Assembly: GCA_945901125.1 (NCBI GenBank)
Contig: CAMDKD010000024.1
Coordinates: forward strand, 1-41,117
Reading direction: 5' to 3'
DNA from: Bordetella parapertussis
GTDB taxonomy: Bacteria > Pseudomonadota > Gammaproteobacteria > Burkholderiales > Burkholderiaceae_C
Length of the DNA stretch: 41,117 nt
Shown here: positions 7,606 through 15,702 of the stretch, in pieces
Layout of the letters: every line of letters starts with the position of its first letter
Numbering within the stretch: position 1 is the stretch's first letter
The notes under the pieces: model-generated
What the model saw: the letters and a program-made list of their open reading frames with translations, nothing else
Database searches by the model: none
What the model was told of the DNA's origin: nothing
Program-made: the position numbers and the translations under genes

Positions 7606-7634
7606 ATCATTTTTTCTGGTTGCTAGTATGTTAA
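7606..7634 (-). promoter_or_regulatory. Predicted promoter for the small ORF-cas5c-DUF1016-cas8c-cas7 transcript
   Basis: Reading the minus strand, TTAACA (7634-7629; one mismatch to TTGACA) and AATGAT (7611-7606; two mismatches to TATAAT) are 17 bp apart, placing the transcription start near 7599, about 29 nt before the small ORF. The region is strongly AT-rich. cas3 ends upstream with a hairpin at 7700-7728, so a separate promoter here is reasonable. The hexamers are fair, not perfect. Confidence 0.5.
7614..7627 (+). promoter_or_regulatory. TTC-flanked seed-match site for the crRNA-like RNA (putative Cascade operator)
   Basis: TTC at 7614-7616 is the established type I-C PAM. The next eleven bases, TGGTTGCTAGT, equal the first eleven bases after the degenerate repeat (TGGTTACTAGT at 7667-7677) except at position 6, which type I Cascades flip out and do not read. 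Beyond position 11 the match fades. Such short complementarity supports binding without Cas3 cutting. The site lies between the predicted -35 and -10 of the promoter at 7606-7634. Confidence 0.6.
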
Positions 7635-7640
7635 AGTTTG

Positions 7641-7728
7641 GTTTTCGCTGATGCGTGGATTGAAATTGGTTACTAGTTATTGTTTTTATAAATAAGACTG
7701 GGAGGAGCGCTTTCACAGCACCCCTCCC
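7641..7728 (+). ncRNA. CreA/CreR-like crRNA-like RNA between cas3 and cas5c
   Basis: On the plus strand 7653-7665 (GCGTGGATTGAAA) is identical to the 3' part of the CRISPR repeat in its transcribed sense, including the Cas5c handle except its last base (T for C). A short CGC/GCG hairpin with loop TGAT (7646-7655) stands where the repeat hairpin would be, so cutting after GCG would leave an 11-nt handle. The bases from 7667 would be the pseudo-spacer, about 33 nt, then a GC-rich hairpin (7700-7728). There is a single pseudo-repeat, not an array. Seen: the repeat match, hairpins and seed match. Inferred: that it is transcribed, processed and loaded. A TATGTT at 7627-7632 could be its -10. Confidence 0.6.
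7700..7728. terminator. GC-rich hairpin overlapping the cas3 stop
   Basis: GGGAGG (7700-7705) pairs with CCTCCC (7723-7728), with further G-C and GCT/AGC pairs inside and two mismatches. On the minus strand it covers the last codons of cas3 and is followed by an AT-rich but interrupted tract. On the plus strand it would close the crRNA-like RNA. It could end or stabilise either transcript; the weak U-tract on both sides keeps confidence modest. Confidence 0.5.
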
Positions 7729-10256
7729 AAATTTATTGATGATGTTGCTGAAGCTCCATCTATGGTCATGCCAAAAAATTGGTCGTAATGTTGATCCAGC
7801 AAAAAATATAAATCCGTATCTTGTATTGGTATCACTGCTTTTTGTTTGATCAGTTGAGTCCATGCATTAGGAAAAACGTTGACACTAAACTGTTGTGCTT
7901 GTTTTAGTTTTTTATAGAACTCGGGATAAAGTGGGTCAAGACGGCACAGGTCCGCTATTAAATTGGCACCTTCGCCAAACGGCACGATAACGACTTGGGT
8001 AGGAGCATCTATAGCTTTGAATGCTTTGCCAGCTTCCATGAATGACTGCATCAGCAGTTTTTCTTTACCCTGCTGTTCTCTGTTGTGATTTTTTCCACCA
8101 TTACCTCCTTGTCCGCGTCGGTTGTCGGCGAGTAAGGTCAGTAAATTGCGCCCTGATCCATCACCCAATGGATAGTTCATCTGATCTTTTCGATCATAAA
8201 AAAAGTATTTGAAATACTGTTCAATTGCTTGAGGGGCAACTACCGTGCATTGCAAATGACCACTAGCTATTTCTTCAAGCACCCGTTGAGCGCAGCTTTT
8301 ACCCACCTCAATCTCAGTCAACTTCTCTGTGTGCTCTTTATCAGGCTTGACCACATACACCTTGCCTTTCAAGGCCTGACCATTCGCGTCTTTAAGCTCA
8401 CCGTTGCGGTTGCATCGACCAGCCGCCTGGGCGATGGAATCCAACCCAGCCAAAAATCGCACTACGCAAGCAAACGAAACATCCACACCCGCTTCAATCA
8501 ACTGCGTGGAAATACACAGCACGGGTTTACCTACTTTTAAGCGCCGTTTGATGCCACCAGGGCCATCTAGTAAAGCTTTACGGTGTGCAGCGCATTGGTT
8601 GGTACTGAGGTGAAACAGTGCCTCTTGATCGACTCCAGCCTTCTTGCATTCTGAAAACAGCTTTTGCGCCCAGTCTTTGGTATTGACAATGACCAGAACA
8701 CTTTTGGTTTGCGCAAACTGTTCCAGCACAAAATCGCGTATCACCTCCAGCGGCCAGCCCTTGGCTTCGCAAAGATTGACAACCTCTACGCGATCCAACT
8801 GGGTGAACACCTTGCCCAAGGCCGTACCGTCTCCAACTAACTCATGGTCTTCACCAAGGCGAATTTCTCCATATTTCGGCTCAGGTACTTTGTCTAATAA
8901 GGGCTGTGTGGCGGTGCAAAGCACAGCTGTGGTTTTTGCATGATCCACCAGAAAATTAAGCGTGTTGCAAAACATGTGCACGCATTGGATAGGTATCGTT
9001 TGAATTTCATCAAAGACCAAAACTGCGTTTGTCAGTTGATGGAACCGGCGAGGACTTCGAGTGCCTCCGGCAAAACAAGTCTCCAAGAACTGGACCATCG
9101 TAGTAAACACGATCGGGAAATCCCAGTTTTCTGTAAACAACTTGGTTTGCCAAGTTTGCTTTTCTGGCTCTAAATTGGAATGGTGCTCTAGCACCCAAGG
9201 TCTTGCATCGCTATCAGCTTCAATCACTTCGCGTACGGCTTTGGCATTTTGTTCAATGATGGAGGTGTACGGAATGATGAAAATAATTCTGTCGAGCTGA
9301 TGCGTTTTCGCGTGATGCAATGCATAGCGCAAACTGGCCAAAGTTTTTCCGCCACCAGTTGGCACGCTGAGTGTGTAAATGCCTTGATGTGATGCTGCAC
9401 GCGCATTGCATTTATCTGAAATTTCTTGGCGTATTTGATCTATGACCGATGTCTTATCAGCGGATTCAGAAACCTTCATTTGCAAGTGCGTATCTAGGCG
9501 CTGAATAGGAATAGCCCAGTCTGGCAGTGCTGTCGATCGGTGCGCTAAATTTTGAGGATTTTCAAAGTCGGCGCTGTCGATGCGATCTGCATCAATCAAA
9601 GCACTAAACATGAACCGGGTCAGCATACCCAGCTGAAATTCTTTAACTTTTTCTGACACCTCTGGTGTGTTCAGAATGCGCTTTACAACAACCCAAATAT
9701 CATCCACCACCTTAGGCGTGCAAAGCGCCTTTGCTTTTTCCAACAAATCCGGTTCTACATTTTTTACACACTCAGCCAGATGTGTGTCCTTGTCGTCTTT
9801 GGCAATGCGCTTAATGAAGGTGTTTTTTCCATCAGCATCAATACAGTCGATCAGCCCACTGTGATGTGAAGCTATGCACAGCGCCAGCATTTGGGCGCAA
9901 AGCTCTTTTTTCTGTTCAAACGAATTTGTACCAAACGCTTCCTTCAAAGTCTGATAAATCCATTGGGCTCCTGCTGAAGAATGATCTATTTTTCCTTTTT
10001 GACTTTTGGCATCAACATAATCGCCATCTATATCTTGGTCTATAGCGCTGGGGCCAATTCGCCCAGTTGCCGAGTTGATGTAGTCGCGGAATTGAATAGA
10101 GTACTTGCCAAAATCATGCATCAACCCTTGCAGTTCATTTGAAGCACCTAAACCAATTTTTTGACCAATTACCCGAGCTTTTTCGCCTACACCGAGCAAA
10201 TGCTGCTTGACCGTTTGTGGACAGCCATCAGAACCCCTTACATGCGCTACAAACAA
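7713..10256 (-). CDS. cas3: Cas3 helicase-nuclease (type I-C)
   Basis: An 847-aa Cas3, the nuclease-helicase that Cascade recruits to degrade bound target DNA. The HD domain comes first: His20, His47-Asp48 in GLMHDFGKYS, His92, His131-His132 in ASHHSGL and Asp224. The SF2 helicase follows, with PTGGGKT (299-305), DEIQ (416-419), LCTATQPLL and the later QLIEAGVDVSFACVVR and QAAGRCNRNG motifs. The start is a TTG at 10256 with AAGGGGG five bases ahead; an in-frame stop five codons upstream rules out a longer form and no ATG lies nearby. It is first in the locus and separated from cas5c by 269 nt, so it is probably transcribed apart from Cascade. Confidence 0.97.
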   Translation of the reverse strand: MFVAHVRGSDGCPQTVKQHLLGVGEKARVIGQKIGLGASNELQGLMHDFGKYSIQFRDYINSATGRIGPSAIDQDIDGDYVDAKSQKGKIDHSSAGAQWIYQTLKEAFGTNSFEQKKELCAQMLALCIASHHSGLIDCIDADGKNTFIKRIAKDDKDTHLAECVKNVEPDLLEKAKALCTPKVVDDIWVVVKRILNTPEVSEKVKEFQLGMLTRFMFSALIDADRIDSADFENPQNLAHRSTALPDWAIPIQRLDTHLQMKVSESADKTSVIDQIRQEISDKCNARAASHQGIYTLSVPTGGGKTLASLRYALHHAKTHQLDRIIFIIPYTSIIEQNAKAVREVIEADSDARPWVLEHHSNLEPEKQTWQTKLFTENWDFPIVFTTMVQFLETCFAGGTRSPRRFHQLTNAVLVFDEIQTIPIQCVHMFCNTLNFLVDHAKTTAVLCTATQPLLDKVPEPKYGEIRLGEDHELVGDGTALGKVFTQLDRVEVVNLCEAKGWPLEVIRDFVLEQFAQTKSVLVIVNTKDWAQKLFSECKKAGVDQEALFHLSTNQCAAHRKALLDGPGGIKRRLKVGKPVLCISTQLIEAGVDVSFACVVRFLAGLDSIAQAAGRCNRNGELKDANGQALKGKVYVVKPDKEHTEKLTEIEVGKSCAQRVLEEIASGHLQCTVVAPQAIEQYFKYFFYDRKDQMNYPLGDGSGRNLLTLLADNRRGQGGNGGKNHNREQQGKEKLLMQSFMEAGKAFKAIDAPTQVVIVPFGEGANLIADLCRLDPLYPEFYKKLKQAQQFSVNVFPNAWTQLIKQKAVIPIQDTDLYFLLDQHYDQFFGMTIDGASATSSINLGGVL

Positions 10257-10564
10257 GTTATCCCCCTTTTAGTTTTTCCGACACTGCAAATTCAAAGCAT
10301 TCGTGCACGAAGGTATTACGCGATTAATTTCTTTGATTTCATTATGAGTGATATTTCTAAAATTACTTACCTATTTAGCTCATAAAACAAAAAATATTAT
10401 TTAAAAATAATTAATTAAAGCTCATACTGTGAGCCTGCCTTCTGTTAACCAAGTAACCGTTATCTGCCCTGATTAACCATATGCCTTTTACCCTCAAAGA
10501 ATGAGTCGTGAGATTTGTCATAGGACAGTCAAAACCCTAACCCACAGCCCCTTAATCCCCCACA
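10257..10564. promoter_or_regulatory. AT-rich divergent intergenic region upstream of cas3
   Basis: No gene is evident in these roughly 300 nt. The stretch must contain the cas3 promoter on the minus strand. Two symmetrical elements stand out: ATTATTT-AA-AAATAAT at 10396-10411 and GCTCA-TACTG-TGAGC at 10420-10434. AGCTCATA also occurs twice (about 10378 and 10419). These could bind a regulator of cas3. I could not choose promoter hexamers with confidence. Confidence 0.5.
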
Positions 10565-10600
10565 TTGACCACCCCATGCCCTGCGGTTACATTACTAACC
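10565..10600 (+). promoter_or_regulatory. Promoter and operator of the tetR-efflux operon
   Basis: TTGACC (10565-10570) and TACATT (10588-10593) are 17 bp apart, a fair sigma-70 promoter. The inverted repeat GGTTA-CATTAC-TAACC (10585-10600) covers the -10 element, as expected for a TetR-family regulator that represses its own operon. Transcription would start about 15 nt before the chosen tetR ATG. Confidence 0.55.
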
Positions 10601-10614
10601 AGCCAGTCATTAAT

Positions 10615-11271
10615 ATGTCAAACGTCCATTCCCTCACCCTAGAACACCCGGGCATTCACAAACGAGAACGCCGCAAAGAAGCGCGTCCCCAAGAGCTGCT
10701 GGACGCGGCGCTGACGCTGTTTGTTGAAAAGGGTTTTGCCGCCACCCGGGTCGAGGAAGTCGCCACCCGCGCCGGGGTGTCCAAGGGCACGTTGTTTTTG
10801 TATTTCAATTCCAAAGAAGATTTGTTCAAAGCGGTGATCCGCAGCAACCTGGCCGACCATTTCCCGGTCTGGAACCAGGAGTTCACCGACTTCATCGGCA
10901 ACACTGCCGAGATGGTGCATTACGCCATGCAATCCTGGTGGGAACGCATAGGCAACACCACGGCCAGCGGCATCACCAAACTCGTGACCAGCGAGGCCTC
11001 CAACTTTCCAGACGTGGTGCAGTTTTATGAAACCGAGGTGATGCGCCCCGGCCATGAATTGTTCAAAAAGATTTTGCAGCGTGGCATAGACAAAGGTGAA
11101 TTCCGGGCGTTTGACACCGACAGCGCGGTCTACAGCCTGGTCTCGGTGATTGTTTTTCTCAGCATGTGGAAACACTCGCTGTCGCCTAGCTGCGCTACAA
11201 GTATTTTTCAACCTGATATTTTTTTGCATAACCACGTCGATGCCTTGATGCACGGCTGGCTGCACAGATAA
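10615..11271 (+). CDS. TetR/AcrR-family transcriptional repressor of the efflux operon
   Basis: A 218-aa regulator. The N-terminal helix-turn-helix is typical (ELLDAALTLFVEKGF, then VEEVATRAGVSKGTLFLYF, then KEDLFKAV), and the C-terminal part is a TetR ligand-binding domain. The open frame extends upstream to 10501, but the ATG at 10615 just follows the predicted promoter and leaves a normal-length family member. An upstream ATG at 10573 is possible. It is followed after 21 nt by the RND adaptor and pump, so it most likely represses that operon and responds to pump substrates. Confidence 0.9.
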   Translation: MSNVHSLTLEHPGIHKRERRKEARPQELLDAALTLFVEKGFAATRVEEVATRAGVSKGTLFLYFNSKEDLFKAVIRSNLADHFPVWNQEFTDFIGNTAEMVHYAMQSWWERIGNTTASGITKLVTSEASNFPDVVQFYETEVMRPGHELFKKILQRGIDKGEFRAFDTDSAVYSLVSVIVFLSMWKHSLSPSCATSIFQPDIFLHNHVDALMHGWLHR

Positions 11272-11292
11272 ACCCCGGCGGAGTTTTTAGAC

Positions 11293-12486
11293 ATGACATT
11301 GCGTTCCAAATTCACCTGGCTGCTGCTGATCGCCGTGCTGGCCGGTGGTGCTGCTTACTGGCAAATGCGCCGCACGGCTGTACCTGCCGGCGCACCTGTC
11401 GCCCCTGCGGCTACAGCAGCTGCTGCGACCGAAGCGGTGGTTGAACTGCAGCCCGAAGATGTCAGCCATCTCAGCATGCAAACACTCACCCAAACCTTGC
11501 CGGTGTCGGGCAATTTGAAAGCGCTCAACAGCGTCAGCATCAAGGCGCGAGTCGCCGGTGAATTGCTCATGTTGCAAGGGCGTGAAGGCGACAGCGTCAA
11601 AGCGGGTCAAGTGATTGCCAAAATCGACCCGGTGGAATTTCAACGGCGATTGCGCCAGGCCGAACAACAAGCCGACGCCGCCAAAACACAAATCGATATC
11701 GCGCTACGCCAGTACGACAACAACAAAGCCCTGGTCGACCAGGGCTTTATTTCCAAGACCGCACTCGAAGCCTCCGAAGCCACGCTGAGCGGTGCACGCG
11801 CCACCTACAACGCCGCGGTCGCCGCTGCCGATGTGGCGCGCAAAACCATGGATGAAACCGTGTTGCTCGCGCCCATCAGCGGGCAAATTGCCGCGCGTCT
11901 GGCACAACCCGGCGAACGTGTGGCCATCGATCAAAAACTGCTGGACATCGTCGACCTGAGCAGCCTGGAACTCGAAGCCACGCTCAGCCCGGCCGACGCC
12001 ATGGATGTGCGCATCGGTCAACAAGCGCAGCTGACGCTGGAAGGCCGCGACAAAACGCTTTACGCCCAAGTCCAACGCATCAACCCCAATGTGCAAAGCA
12101 ACAGCCGCAGCGTGCTGGTGTATTTGCGTTTGCAAAAAGCCCCCGGACTGCGACAAGGCTTGTACGGCCAAGGCCAGTTGGAACTCGCCAGCCGTCAGGT
12201 GACTGCACTTCCGCTGGAGTCGGTCCGCACCGACAAACCCTTGCCGTATGTGCAATTGATCGTCAATGGCCGGGTCGCGCACCAGACGGTGACGACGGGT
12301 CAACGCGGCAGCATCACTGGCGGCAACCCGGCGCAAGTTTGGGTGGAAGTCAAAGGCGTGGCCGAGGGTGCTCAAGTGCTGTCGCCACGTACAGGTTCGC
12401 TGCGTGAAGGTATGAGCCTGCGTATCGCTTCCCCCGCATCACCTGCTGCTCAGCCCGCCACCGCGCCCGTCGCTAACAAGCCTTAA
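11293..12486 (+). CDS. RND efflux periplasmic adaptor (membrane fusion protein, AcrA/MexA type)
   Basis: A 397-aa adaptor that links the inner-membrane pump to the outer-membrane channel. It opens with a membrane anchor (FTWLLLIAVLAGGAAYW), then a variable Ala/Pro-rich linker, a lipoyl half-motif (VKAGQVIAKIDP), a coiled-coil hairpin (about 115-190, rich in A, Q and E), the second lipoyl half (LLAPISGQIAARLAQPGERV) and a beta-barrel region. No lipobox Cys is seen, so it is anchored by the helix. GGAG lies upstream of the ATG. It sits between the repressor and the pump, 3 nt ahead of the latter. Confidence 0.95.
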   Translation: MTLRSKFTWLLLIAVLAGGAAYWQMRRTAVPAGAPVAPAATAAAATEAVVELQPEDVSHLSMQTLTQTLPVSGNLKALNSVSIKARVAGELLMLQGREGDSVKAGQVIAKIDPVEFQRRLRQAEQQADAAKTQIDIALRQYDNNKALVDQGFISKTALEASEATLSGARATYNAAVAAADVARKTMDETVLLAPISGQIAARLAQPGERVAIDQKLLDIVDLSSLELEATLSPADAMDVRIGQQAQLTLEGRDKTLYAQVQRINPNVQSNSRSVLVYLRLQKAPGLRQGLYGQGQLELASRQVTALPLESVRTDKPLPYVQLIVNGRVAHQTVTTGQRGSITGGNPAQVWVEVKGVAEGAQVLSPRTGSLREGMSLRIASPASPAAQPATAPVANKP

Positions 12487-12489
12487 GCC

Positions 12490-15400
12490 ATGTGGTTCAC
12501 CCAAGTCAGTCTGCGCAATCCGGTGTTCGCCACCATGCTCATGCTCGCCCTGGTGGTGCTGGGCCTGTTTTCGTTCCAGTCGCTCAAGGTAGACCAGTTC
12601 CCGAATATCGACTTGCCGGTCGTGGTCGTGACCACCGAATACCCGGGCGCATCTCCGGAAATTGTCGAGAGCGAAGTCAGTAAAAAAATTGAAGAAGCGG
12701 TCAACTCGATTTCCGGTATCAATGCGCTGACCTCGCGCAGTTACGAAGGCTTGTCGGTCATCATCGTTGAATTCGACCTGACCACCAACGGGCGCAAAGC
12801 GGCTGACGAAGTGCGCGAAAAAACCAGCAACGTGCATCCGCTGCTGCGCGCCGAGGTGAAAGAGTCGCGCATTCTGCGCTTTGACCCGGCTAGCAGGGCG
12901 ATCTGGTCATTGGCCGTTGTCTCCGACAACCAAAACCTGCCGCCTGGTGTGCAGCCGCTCAGCCAAGTGGAGTTGACCAACTGGGCCGATCAGGTATTGA
13001 AGAAACGCATGGAGAACGTGCGCGGTGTCGGCTCGGTCACCTTGGTTGGCGGCACCAAACGTGAAATCAATTTGTACCTGAACCCGCAGGCCATGGAGGC
13101 ACTGGGCATCAGCGCACAACAGGTGGTGGAGGCGGTCTCCAACGAAAACCAGGACCTGCCAGTCGGCTCCATCCGCTCATTGCAACAAGACCGCGTGGTG
13201 CAAGTTCAGGGCCGCATGCTGCGCCCCGAGGATTTCGCCAACATCATCGTGGCCCGCAAGGCCGGCAGCATTGTTCGCTTGTCGCAGGTGGCGCGTGTCA
13301 ACGACGGTGCGCAGGAACTGGAAAACATGGCCCTGTACAACGGCGAGCGCACGCTGCTGCTGTCGGTGCAAAAGTCGCAGGATGAAAACACCATCGAGGT
13401 GGTCGACGGTTTGATGCGCACGGTGGACGCCATGCAAACCCAGTTGCCGCCCGGCGTGAAATTGCAAACCATTTACGATGCTTCGCGCCAGATACGCGTA
13501 GGTGTGAACAATGTGAAAAAAACCTTGATCGAAGGTTCGCTGCTGACCGTGTTGATCGTGTTTTTGTTCCTCAACTCCTGGCGCTCGACCATCATCACCG
13601 GACTGACGCTGCCGATTGCCATCATCGGCACGTTCTGGATCATGTCCATACTGGGCTTTACTTTGAACATGGTCACGTTGATGGCCTTGTCGCTGTGTAT
13701 AGGTTTGTTGATTGATGACGCCATCGTGGTGCGCGAAAACATTGTGCGGCACGTGCAAATGGGCAAAAGCGCATACAACGCCTCCATGGAAGGCACCCGC
13801 GAAATCGGTTTGGCGGTGCTGGCCACCACCCTCTCCATCGTCGCGGTGTTTTTGCCGATTGGCTTTATGCAAGGCATCATCGGCAAGTTCTTTCACGAGT
13901 TCGGCTTGACCATCGTGGCCGCTATTCTGATTTCCATGTTTGTCAGCTTCACGCTTGACCCCATGCTCTCTAGCGTCTGGCACGACCCTAGCATTCACCG
14001 CGACGGTAGTTCGCACGCAAAACGCGGTTGGTACGGCCACACCATAGGCCGGGTCACGCAATTTTTTGAAGACGCCAGCCTGTGGTTGGGACGTATTTAC
14101 CAAAAGCTCTTGCGCTCCGCGCTCAACCACAAGCTAGCCACCGTGCTGCTGGCATTGGCCATCTTCATTGGCAGCATTTTCATGGTGAAACTGCTGGGCA
14201 CAGAGTTTGTTCCCAAAGCGGATTTCTCCGAAGCCAGCGTGACTTTTTATGTGCCGGTGGGCTCGTCCTTGCAAGTGACCGAAGCCAAAGCGCGTGAAGT
14301 CGAGCGCATGTTGCGCAGCTTCCCTGAAGTGCGCTACACGCTCACCACCATCAACACCGGCAACGCCAACGGAAAGATTTACGCCAACGTGTATTTCCGC
14401 CTGCTGGATCGCCAATTGCGAAAATTCAATATCAACGATTTCACACCCGTCATACGCGAACGCCTGCTCGCCATGCCGGGCCTGACCGTCACCCACGTCG
14501 GCCTGCTCGACTCGGTCGGTGGCAACAAGCAAATCGAGTTTTACCTGCTCGGGCCGGACCAGGCTGAGCTTGAACGCATCGCCTCCGTGGTGATGCCTAA
14601 GCTCTACGCCATCAAGGGTCTGGTGGACATCGAGTCCAGCGTCAAACCGAACAAGCCGACCATAGACATCAGCATCAAGCGCGAAGCCGCCGCCGACTTT
14701 GGTCTCGGTGTGAACAGCATCGCCGGCCAGTTGCGCACCTTGGTCGACGGGCAAACCACCGGCGTGTGGCGGGCCGGCAATGACCAGACTTACGAAGTCA
14801 AAGTGCGGTTAGACCCGGCGCTCAGAACCTATCCGCACGACCTGGAACGCTTGCCGTTCAGCATAGGCCAGGCCGCAGACGGCAGTTCACGCACAGTGCG
14901 CCTGAACCAGGTGGCCACCGTCAGCGAAGGCGTCGGCCCCAACCAGGTGAACCGCCGTGAGTTGTCGCGCGAGGTGGCTTTCAGCGGCAATACCTCCGGG
15001 CGTGCCGCCGGTGAAGTCTCTAAAGACATACAAACCATGATGGCCGGCATACAACTGCCAGACGGCTACCGTTACCAGTTCGGCGGCTCGACCAAGAGCA
15101 TGAAAGAGTCGTTTCAATACGCGCTGGTCGCGTTGGCCATGGGTGTCATTTTTATCTACATGATTCTGGCCAGCCAGTTCAAAAGCTTTTTGCAACCGCT
15201 GGCACTGATGACTGCGCTGCCCTTGACCTTGATCGGTGTGGCCGGTGCCTTGCTGGTGTTTCGCTCAACCCTGTCTATGTTTTCGGTGATAGGCATTGTG
15301 ATGCTGATGGGCCTGGTGACCAAAAACGGCATATTGCTGCTGGATTTTGCGATCCGTGCCCGCGAAGGGCTTGAACGCGGCGACGGCAACCGCGAAGCGC

Positions 15401-15690
15401 CGCTGGGCCGCACCGATGCGCTGCTGATGGCTGCACGTGTGCGCTTGCGCCCTATTTTGATGACCACGCTGGCCATGGTGTTCGGCATGATGCCGCTGGC
15501 TTTCTCGGTCAGCGAAGGTTCCGAGCAACGGTCTCCTCTGGGACAAGCGGTCATCGGCGGGGTGATCACCTCTTCGATACTGACCCTGGTGGTGGTGCCT
15601 GTGGTCTACTGCTATGTCGACGACCTGAGCGAATGGCTTAAACGCCTGTGGCACGGCAAAACCAAGGTGCAGACAAAAAGCGCTGGCTAA
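12490..15690 (+). CDS. RND multidrug efflux pump, HAE-1 family inner-membrane transporter
   Basis: A 1066-aa proton-driven RND transporter. It has the N-terminal helix (residues 10-29), a large periplasmic loop, the central helix bundle, a second periplasmic loop and the C-terminal bundle. Asp409-Asp410 in LCIGLLIDDAIVVREN are the proton-relay pair in helix 4, and GxxLLLDFAI in the second half mirrors it. The sequence is of the hydrophobe/amphiphile type (multidrug, solvents, dyes); the substrate cannot be read from it. It starts 3 nt after the adaptor. The matching outer-membrane channel is probably the TolC gene two positions downstream. Confidence 0.96.
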   Translation: MWFTQVSLRNPVFATMLMLALVVLGLFSFQSLKVDQFPNIDLPVVVVTTEYPGASPEIVESEVSKKIEEAVNSISGINALTSRSYEGLSVIIVEFDLTTNGRKAADEVREKTSNVHPLLRAEVKESRILRFDPASRAIWSLAVVSDNQNLPPGVQPLSQVELTNWADQVLKKRMENVRGVGSVTLVGGTKREINLYLNPQAMEALGISAQQVVEAVSNENQDLPVGSIRSLQQDRVVQVQGRMLRPEDFANIIVARKAGSIVRLSQVARVNDGAQELENMALYNGERTLLLSVQKSQDENTIEVVDGLMRTVDAMQTQLPPGVKLQTIYDASRQIRVGVNNVKKTLIEGSLLTVLIVFLFLNSWRSTIITGLTLPIAIIGTFWIMSILGFTLNMVTLMALSLCIGLLIDDAIVVRENIVRHVQMGKSAYNASMEGTREIGLAVLATTLSIVAVFLPIGFMQGIIGKFFHEFGLTIVAAILISMFVSFTLDPMLSSVWHDPSIHRDGSSHAKRGWYGHTIGRVTQFFEDASLWLGRIYQKLLRSALNHKLATVLLALAIFIGSIFMVKLLGTEFVPKADFSEASVTFYVPVGSSLQVTEAKAREVERMLRSFPEVRYTLTTINTGNANGKIYANVYFRLLDRQLRKFNINDFTPVIRERLLAMPGLTVTHVGLLDSVGGNKQIEFYLLGPDQAELERIASVVMPKLYAIKGLVDIESSVKPNKPTIDISIKREAAADFGLGVNSIAGQLRTLVDGQTTGVWRAGNDQTYEVKVRLDPALRTYPHDLERLPFSIGQAADGSSRTVRLNQVATVSEGVGPNQVNRRELSREVAFSGNTSGRAAGEVSKDIQTMMAGIQLPDGYRYQFGGSTKSMKESFQYALVALAMGVIFIYMILASQFKSFLQPLALMTALPLTLIGVAGALLVFRSTLSMFSVIGIVMLMGLVTKNGILLLDFAIRAREGLERGDGNREAPLGRTDALLMAARVRLRPILMTTLAMVFGMMPLAFSVSEGSEQRSPLGQAVIGGVITSSILTLVVVPVVYCYVDDLSEWLKRLWHGKTKVQTKSAG

Positions 15691-15702
15691 AATCAGATTC
15701 CC

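Noticed and set aside
7531..7863. A 110-codon minus-strand frame across the cas3-cas5c gap
   Set aside because: It overlaps the cas3 end, the degenerate repeat and the promoter, has no ribosome binding site and no similarity; the 38-codon ORF is better supported.
10452..10458. AGTAACC ahead of cas3, a 7-base match to positions 2-8 of the crRNA-like RNA's guide (as GGTTACT)
   Set aside because: No TTC in front, position 1 does not pair, and the match ends after position 8; too weak to call a second target.
13177..14130. A 317-codon antisense frame inside the RND pump gene
   Set aside because: High-GC codon bias creates long mirror frames; the composition (His, Gln, Arg-rich) is that of a shadow frame.
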